A stretch of 64,000 bases of DNA from JACCTU01 sp963788055. GTDB taxonomy: Bacteria; Actinomycetota; Thermoleophilia; Gaiellales; Gaiellaceae. The notes beneath the pieces are model-generated. The model was given only the letters and a program-made list of their open reading frames with translations. It was not told the origin of the DNA and ran no database searches. Positions 59,615 through 64,000 of this stretch are shown here, piece after piece; the first letter of the stretch is position 1, and each line of letters begins with the position of its first letter. Location: contig CAWBFA010000005.1 of the NCBI GenBank assembly GCA_963788055.1, positions 372,001-436,000 of the forward strand, read 5' to 3'. A program made the translations under genes and the position numbers.

Positions 59615-60463
59615 CTACCGGGTCAGGTTCTCGAGCGCCTCCGCGAGCTCCTCGAGCTCATGCTCGTCCCGGAACTCGACCACGACCTGGTCGGCGCCGA
59701 CGCGTGCCCGGAAGCCTGTCGCCCGCTCGAAGGCGTCGCGAACTCGCGTGGCGAGGGCGGGGTCGACCGCGCTCTTCTTGCGCGGCTTGCGCTTCGCGCC
59801 GGCGTCCTGGGCCGCGCGCTCCGCGGCTCTGGCGGACAAACCCTGCTCGACGATCCGCCTCGCGAGCTTCTTCTGGCCCTCGCGGTCCGGAACGGCGAGG
59901 ACCGCGCGAGCGTGGCGCTCGGTCAGGTCGCCGCGGGCGAGCATCCAGAGCACGTCCTCGGGGAGCTCGAGCAGGCGCACTCGATTGGACACCGTGGGCT
60001 TCGCCTTGCCCACACGCTCGGCCACATCGCCGAGCGAGAGCCCGAACTCGTCGATCAGCACCGCGTAGGCCCGCGCTTCCTCGACCGGGGAGAGCTGCTC
60101 GCGCGCGACGTTCTCGACGAGCGAGAGCAGGAGCGTGTCGCGATCGTCGGCGTTCCGGATCAGCGCGGGCACGTTCGGCAAGCCCGCGTCCTTCGCGGCG
60201 CGCCAGCGGCGTTCGCCTGCGATCAGCTCCCAGCCGCCCTCGGGACGGGGCCGGACGACGATCGGCTGGAGCAAGCCCTGTGCACGCACGGACGAGGCGA
60301 GCCCAGTGGCCGCATCGGGCTCGAAGCGCCGACGCGGCTGGCGCGGGTTCGGGTGGATCTGCTCGACCGGCAGCTCGGCGAGCTCCTGGCCCCCTTCGCG
60401 ACCGCCGATCAGAACCTCGAGGCCTTTGCCCAGGCCCTTGCGCTTCGGGGCTGGGCTGTTCAC
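59615..60463 (-). CDS. parB: Chromosome partitioning protein ParB
   Basis: CTP-dependent DNA-clamp partitioning protein of 282 residues. The N-terminal ParB domain has GLGKGLEVLIGG, LPVEQIHPNPRQPRR, IAGERRWRAAKDAGLP and LVENVAREQLSPVEEARA; the helix-turn-helix is RVGKAKPTVSNRVRLLEL. The C-terminal dimerisation domain is basic. GTG start at 60463. Spaced 147 bases from parA, which is unusual because these genes often overlap. Confidence 0.93.
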   Translation of the reverse strand: MNSPAPKRKGLGKGLEVLIGGREGGQELAELPVEQIHPNPRQPRRRFEPDAATGLASSVRAQGLLQPIVVRPRPEGGWELIAGERRWRAAKDAGLPNVPALIRNADDRDTLLLSLVENVAREQLSPVEEARAYAVLIDEFGLSLGDVAERVGKAKPTVSNRVRLLELPEDVLWMLARGDLTERHARAVLAVPDREGQKKLARRIVEQGLSARAAERAAQDAGAKRKPRKKSAVDPALATRVRDAFERATGFRARVGADQVVVEFRDEHELEELAEALENLTR

Positions 60464-60470
60464 GCGGTCA

Positions 60471-60582
60471 CCGGCTGACGTGCGAAACGCAAGCCAGGCA
60501 AGGACGCAGGGAGCGTTCGTAGCCGGAGGCTACGGGCGCGACTGAGGACGCGGCATGGCGCTGCGTTGCAGCCGTCAGACGG
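60471..60582. repeat. Fold-back element between parA and parB
   Basis: The left arm at 60471-60499 is imperfectly complementary to the right arm at 60552-60582 (shared blocks CTGACG, AACGCA, GCCA). At the centre sits a 7-bp stem CGTAGCC/GGCTACG (60518-60534, 3-nt loop). The length is about 110 nt with no open frame of note. It could be a REP/MITE-like interspersed element, a structured RNA, or a device lowering parB expression. Confidence 0.6.
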
Positions 60583-60600
60583 GGGCTGCGGGGACAGCCC
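60583..60600. repeat. Short hairpin next to the fold-back element
   Basis: GGGCTG (60583-60588) pairs with CAGCCC (60595-60600) around a 6-nt loop, just after the parA stop in transcript order. No T-tract follows, so it would be a weak terminator or attenuator at most. Confidence 0.45.
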
Positions 60601-60610
60601 AGCCCCGAAT

Positions 60611-61363
60611 TCAAGCGCGCTCGACAAGCTCCATCGCCACCTTCCAGTACGCGTCGGCGCCGGGCGAGCGGCGGTCGTACGCGATCGCGGGGAGCCCGTG
60701 GCTCGGCGCCTCGGCGAGCCGGACCGAGCGGGGCACGGTCGTCTGGAAGACGAGGTTCCCGAAGTGCGTGCGCACCTCGCGCTCGACATCCTGCGCGAGC
60801 CGGGTTCGCGCGTCGACCATCGTGAGCAGGAGCCCCGCGACGGCGAGCCGCGGGTTGAGCCGGGTCTTGACGAGCTCGATCGAGCGCAGGATCTCCGCCA
60901 GGCCCTCGAGCGCGTAGTACTCGGCCTGAACCGGCACGAGCACGCGATCGGCCGCAGCGAGCGCGTTGACCGTCAGCGGGCCGAGCGAGGGCGGGCAGTC
61001 CAGGAAGACGTACGCGTACTCGTCGGTCCCGCTCGAAAGCGACTCCGCGAGGTACCTGTCGCCGTCATCGCGGCGCGCGAGCTCGACGACGGCGCCGGCA
61101 AGCGCCGACTTGGACGCGACGAGCGAGAGGTTCGCGAAACGGGTCGGCTTCGCGAGCTCGACGAGGGGCACACCGTCGAGCAGGTCGTAGCTCGAGGTCC
61201 CGTTGGCGCTTTCGCCGAGGCCTGAGGTCGCGTTCGCCTGCGGGTCGAGGTCGACCACCAGCGACTTCTCCCCGGCCTCCGCGAGACAGGCGGCGAGGTT
61301 CACCGCGGTCGTGGTCTTCCCGACGCCGCCCTTCTGGTTCGCAACCGCATAGATCCGTGCCAC
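60611..61363 (-). CDS. parA: Chromosome partitioning ATPase ParA (Soj)
   Basis: Deviant Walker ATPase of 250 residues moving ParB-parS complexes over the nucleoid. Motifs: ANQKGGVGKTTTAVNLAA, VVDLDPQANAT and YVFLDCPPSLGPLTVNAL. Length is that of chromosomal Soj-type ParA. Between it and rsmG 13 bases remain, and it is part of the origin-proximal operon. No parS-like site was found by eye in the window. Confidence 0.93.
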   Translation of the reverse strand: MARIYAVANQKGGVGKTTTAVNLAACLAEAGEKSLVVDLDPQANATSGLGESANGTSSYDLLDGVPLVELAKPTRFANLSLVASKSALAGAVVELARRDDGDRYLAESLSSGTDEYAYVFLDCPPSLGPLTVNALAAADRVLVPVQAEYYALEGLAEILRSIELVKTRLNPRLAVAGLLLTMVDARTRLAQDVEREVRTHFGNLVFQTTVPRSVRLAEAPSHGLPAIAYDRRSPGADAYWKVAMELVERA

Positions 61364-61376
61364 CCGGCCAGCCTAC

Positions 61377-61967
61377 TCAGCCGAGCGGACGCTTTTTCGC
61401 AACGCCGGCTCGCCGGGGAAATCCGTCCGGTGTGTACGCGACTTTCGGAATCACGAGCAATCCGGCCTCTTCCGAGACCTGGCCGCCGCCGATCCGGTCT
61501 GCGACACGCTGGACGTGTTCCACGTCGGCGCTCGGCCCGACGTAGAGGACGACCGCCCCTCCTGGAGCGACGAGCGGAAGGCACCACTCCGCGGCCACGG
61601 GCGGTGAGGCGAGCGCGCGCGCAACTGCGACCCCGTGCTGATCCGTTGGCTGGTCCTCCGCCCGGCCACGGATCACGTGCACGTTCGGAAACTCGGCCGC
61701 CAGGCGCACGAGTGCCTCTGCTTTCCGCTCCTGCGCCTCGAGGAGCGTCACTTCGCGGTCCGGAAACGCGTACGCGAACGGGATTCCCGGCGAACCGCCA
61801 CCCGAGCCAACGTCCACGATCGAACCCTCGAAGCGTGAGACGACTTCCACCGCCTCGAGTGAGCGCTCGACGTGCTCACGCCAAGCCTCCTCGGGGTCCT
61901 TGATCGCGGTCAGGCCCGGAGTCGCGACGAGCTTGGCGATCCAGCGCCGGAGGCGCTCGTCACTCAC
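61377..61967 (-). CDS. rsmG: 16S rRNA (guanine-527-N7) methyltransferase RsmG
   Basis: rRNA methyltransferase (GidB) of 196 residues. SAM motif IVDVGSGGGSPGIPFAYAFP, then VTLLEAQERKAEALV, HVIRGRAED and VAVARALASPPVAAEW are family-typical. Slightly shorter at the N-terminus than most RsmG (about 205-240). It overlaps the jag stop by 8 bases and precedes parA, the standard order near the origin. Confidence 0.9.
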   Translation of the reverse strand: MSDERLRRWIAKLVATPGLTAIKDPEEAWREHVERSLEAVEVVSRFEGSIVDVGSGGGSPGIPFAYAFPDREVTLLEAQERKAEALVRLAAEFPNVHVIRGRAEDQPTDQHGVAVARALASPPVAAEWCLPLVAPGGAVVLYVGPSADVEHVQRVADRIGGGQVSEEAGLLVIPKVAYTPDGFPRRAGVAKKRPLG

Positions 61968-62631
61968 TCGTCACGACGACAAAACGGTTCGGCTCTGCGC
62001 CCTCGCTCGCCGTCTCGACGCCGGGAAACTCCTTCAACCGCAGGTGGACGATCTTGCGCTCGATCGACGTCATCGGCTCCAGCTCGGCTCGCCCGTCCTC
62101 GAGCGCGCGCTGCGCGGCCCGCACAGCCATCGTCTCGAGCGTCGCGCGACGCCGGTCGCGATAGCCGGCCGCGTCGACGACGACGTCTTTCGCACCTTCG
62201 ACACCGCCCCGGCGAGCGACGGCGTTCGCGAGGTACTGGATCGCATCGATCGTCTGCCCGTGCTTGCCGATCAGCAGGCCGAGCTCGGCGCCGCCGCAGA
62301 CGACGTGGATCGCCTCCTCGTCCTCGCGCACGTCGATCCGGCAGCGCACACCAATCCCTTCGGCGACACGCTCGACGAGCTCGCGCGCCTGCGCGGCCTG
62401 AGCGCTCTCGTTACGCGCTTCCTGCACCGCGCTCTCGTCGACGACCGCAACCACGCGTGCCGGCGCGAAGCCGACGCCCAGCAAGCCGCGTTCCCCCTCG
62501 GTCAACACCTGGAAGCGCACCGCGTCTTTGTCGAGTCCCGGGTGGAGATACTCGAGCTCCCGCAGCGCGGCCCACTTCGCCTCGCCGACGGTCTCGCCCG
62601 TCGTCTCGACCCGAAGCGGCTCGTCGCTCAT
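61960..62631 (-). CDS. jag: Jag/SpoIIIJ-associated RNA-binding protein
   Basis: RNA-binding protein of 223 residues with three parts: N-terminal Jag domain (VETTGETVGEAKWAAL, GLLGVGFAPARVVA), KH domain (GLLIGKHGQTIDAIQYLAN) and R3H domain (LEPMTSIERKIVHLRLKEF). KhpB-like proteins act with KhpA on mRNA and cell wall growth. ATG at 62631 overlaps the yidC stop (ATGA). Confidence 0.9.
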   Translation of the reverse strand: MSDEPLRVETTGETVGEAKWAALRELEYLHPGLDKDAVRFQVLTEGERGLLGVGFAPARVVAVVDESAVQEARNESAQAAQARELVERVAEGIGVRCRIDVREDEEAIHVVCGGAELGLLIGKHGQTIDAIQYLANAVARRGGVEGAKDVVVDAAGYRDRRRATLETMAVRAAQRALEDGRAELEPMTSIERKIVHLRLKEFPGVETASEGAEPNRFVVVTSE

Positions 62632-63440
62632 CGCCGCGCGCGCTTCTTCTTCCTCTTGACGCGGCGGGGCGGCGCTGGTGCCGCCGCCTGAGCCGTCGCG
62701 GGCTCCGGCTTGTCCTTGCCGTTTCCGCCGGGCGCCGTCCGCGAGCTGCGCTTCTCCGGCGCAACCGGCTTCGGGCGAAGCTGCCGCGTCACGAGCCCCT
62801 GGCCGGTCGTCCAGAGGTTCGTGGTGACCCAGTAGATCATCAGCCCGGCCGGGAAGTTGATCACGAAGAAGAGGAAGATCAGCGGCAGCGCGAGCAGCAG
62901 GTAGCGCTGCATCTTGTCCATCGTCGTCGACATGAAGAACGTCGATGCCGTCTGACTCGCGGCGTAGAGGATCAGGAGCACCACCGCGGAGAGCGGGTCC
63001 GAGCTGAGAGGCTGGGTGATGTCCGGCACGAGGTTCCACAACCACCCGAGCTCGGAGCCCGGGTACTGGGGGAAGACCTCCTTCTCGAAGTCCTTCAGGA
63101 CGAAGAAGAGCGCGAGGAAGACCGGGATCTGGAACAGGATCGGCAGGCACGACGAGGCCGGGTTGATCTTGTTCTCCTTGTAGAACTTCATCAGCTCTTC
63201 CTGCTGCTTCGCCCGGTCGTTCTTGTAGCGCTGCTGGATCGCCTTCATCTCAGGGGCGTGGCGCTGGAGCCGCTGCATCGAGTGGATCTGCCGCACGGTC
63301 AGCGGAAGCAGGATCGTCCGGACGATGATCGTCGTCGCGACGATCGCCCAGGCCCAGGTCAGACCGCCCGTTGTATGCAGCCACTCGAGAAGCGCCGTCA
63401 GCGGGCGCTCGATCGGCTCCAGGATGAAGAGGGGCGTCAT
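62628..63440 (-). CDS. yidC: Membrane protein insertase YidC
   Basis: Oxa1/YidC-type insertase of 270 residues that places proteins in the cytoplasmic membrane. Helices around TWAWAIVATTIIVRTILL, PILFQIPVFLALFF, LSAVVLLILYAASQTAS and LALPLIFLFFVINFPAGLMIYW, the characteristic basic loop between the first two (RQIHSMQRLQRHAPEMKAIQ), and a Lys/Arg-rich tail for ribosome contact. No lipobox is seen. ATG at 63440 overlaps the yidD stop. Confidence 0.93.
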   Translation of the reverse strand: MTPLFILEPIERPLTALLEWLHTTGGLTWAWAIVATTIIVRTILLPLTVRQIHSMQRLQRHAPEMKAIQQRYKNDRAKQQEELMKFYKENKINPASSCLPILFQIPVFLALFFVLKDFEKEVFPQYPGSELGWLWNLVPDITQPLSSDPLSAVVLLILYAASQTASTFFMSTTMDKMQRYLLLALPLIFLFFVINFPAGLMIYWVTTNLWTTGQGLVTRQLRPKPVAPEKRSSRTAPGGNGKDKPEPATAQAAAPAPPRRVKRKKKRARR

Positions 63441-63646
63441 GCCGGGTCGAAGCCTCCGTGACTCCACGGATTGCAGCGGAGCAGCCGCCACCCGGTCTTC
63501 AGGGACCCCTTGACGAAGCCGTGCGCCCGGAACGCGTCGAGCGCGTACTGCGAGCACGAGGGGTGGTACTTGCACGTTCCGGCGGGAACGAGACGTCCGA
63601 GCGTGAAGCGGTAGCCGTGGACGAGCCCGATCCCGACGTACCTCAT
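63437..63646 (-). CDS. yidD: Membrane protein insertion efficiency factor YidD
   Basis: Small protein of 69 residues with the diagnostic CKYHPSCSQYALDAF cysteine motif and RLLRCNPWSHGGFDP end, aiding YidC. An amphipathic N-terminal helix is suggested by GIGLVHGYRFTLGR. It is in standard order between rnpA and yidC with 4-base overlaps on both sides. Confidence 0.93.
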   Translation of the reverse strand: MRYVGIGLVHGYRFTLGRLVPAGTCKYHPSCSQYALDAFRAHGFVKGSLKTGWRLLRCNPWSHGGFDPA

Positions 63647-63990
63647 GCCGTCGCCTTCTGGAGGACCTCGTCGACACGCTCCTGGAGCCAGTCGAAGCCG
63701 CGCGACTGGACCGCTTCCGGCAGTCCGGGCCGTGCGATCAGCACGTAATCCTTCCCCGCCGGCACGCGCTCGAGCATCGCCCGCCAGCTCTCACGAAGCT
63801 GCCGTTTGAGCCGGTTGCGCACGACCGCGCCGCCGAGCTGCTTCGGCACGGCGATCCCGAGCCGCGGGTCCTCGGCCGCCTCCGGACGGTCGAACCAGTA
63901 CAGGACGAGAAAGCGTGTCGACACGGATCGTCCTTGACGGTAGACGGAGTCGAAGTCCCGCGAGCGCGAGAGGCGATGTCGACGCTGCAC
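63643..63990 (-). CDS. rnpA: Ribonuclease P protein component
   Basis: Protein subunit of RNase P, 115 residues, helping the catalytic RNA mature tRNA 5' ends. Seen are RLSRSRDFDSVYRQGRSVS, the RNR motif region (VRNRLKRQLRESWR) and a C-terminal DYVLIARPG. GTG start at 63990. rpmH is expected just past the right edge, and with it the origin region; only 10 bases upstream are visible. Confidence 0.93.
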   Translation of the reverse strand: MQRRHRLSRSRDFDSVYRQGRSVSTRFLVLYWFDRPEAAEDPRLGIAVPKQLGGAVVRNRLKRQLRESWRAMLERVPAGKDYVLIARPGLPEAVQSRGFDWLQERVDEVLQKATA

Positions 63991-64000
63991 GCCGGTCAGG

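Noticed and set aside
60464..60610. parS site between parA and parB
   Set aside because: No sequence close to the TGTTTCACGTGAAACA consensus was seen; CACGTG occurrences elsewhere (for example 42846) lack the flanks.
1..64000. CRISPR array, insertion sequence, prophage or defence island
   Set aside because: No spaced direct repeats, transposase, integrase, phage or known defence genes were seen; gene content is housekeeping and metabolic.

Overview
This 64 kb window is a high-GC (by eye about 70%), gene-dense bacterial chromosome segment with almost no non-coding space. The protein set (class E sortase, CcmA/B/C haem export beside hemA/hemC/hemD, TreT-type trehalose synthase, YhaM-like HD nuclease, DUF1015, DUF2203, DUF1385, methylmalonyl-CoA epimerase, bifunctional nuclease) and the codon bias fit an actinobacterium, most likely of the class Thermoleophilia (Gaiellales/Solirubrobacterales type). 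That placement is inference from family resemblance, not a database result. The right end carries the classic origin-proximal order rnpA-yidD-yidC-jag-rsmG-parA-parB on the minus strand, so oriC/dnaA should lie just beyond position 64000.

Layout. 1-3.4 kb: the 3' end of the Complex I operon (nuoL end, nuoM, nuoN). 3.3-8.5 kb: a class III cyclase, an MBL-fold hydrolase, DUF1028, a cupin-TPR protein and an Ldh-type oxidoreductase. 8.5-14.8 kb: a tightly overlapping minus-strand run (HAD phosphatase, Mrp ATPase, flavoprotein, cNMP-binding protein, DUF72, inositol phosphatase, DUF1015), divergent from a plus-strand trio (HD nuclease, EamA transporter, esterase). 17.5-25.9 kb: a YchF-like GTPase, a sigma factor, methylmalonyl-CoA epimerase, an FtsH-like protease, NAD salvage (NAPRT), an M20 peptidase and tryptophan dioxygenase. 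26-31.4 kb: RarA, OsmC, response regulators, arginase and tRNA-Phe. 31.5-39.6 kb: SAM hydroxide adenosyltransferase, hemD-hemC-hemA, hemX-like, ccmD-ccmC-ccmB-ccmA, moaB and moaC, all on one strand and mostly overlapping. 39.6-46.3 kb: trehalose synthesis (OtsA, TreT), an RsbW-like kinase, an HtrA protease and a two-component pair. 46.3-54.6 kb: a membrane M28-like peptidase, class E sortase, MoeA and a polysaccharide/lipid glycosylation group. 54.6-59.3 kb: PBP1a, MscS, DUF2203, CPBP protease, bifunctional nuclease and tRNA-Ile. 59.3-64 kb: the origin-proximal cluster.

Functional links. Haem synthesis and haem export/cytochrome c maturation are physically joined, which fits the respiratory chain represented by nuo. 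MoaB, MoaC and MoeA mark molybdenum cofactor synthesis split over two loci. Envelope genes (PBP1a, sortase, YidC/YidD, HtrA, MscS, FtsH-like, glycosyltransferases) dominate the right half.

Sequence quality. At least 17 conserved genes or gene parts change reading frame, nearly always as if one extra base were present, with a dense group between about 0.5 and 6.3 kb. These are most simply uncorrected insertion errors; the genes are annotated as intact loci with the shift noted. No CRISPR array, insertion sequence or prophage was seen, and no gap longer than 300 bases lacks a gene. The most interesting unexplained features are a roughly 110-nt fold-back element between parA and parB, a 19-bp-arm inverted repeat in a divergent promoter region at 14.8 kb, and a 53-nt palindromic structure upstream of tRNA-Phe.
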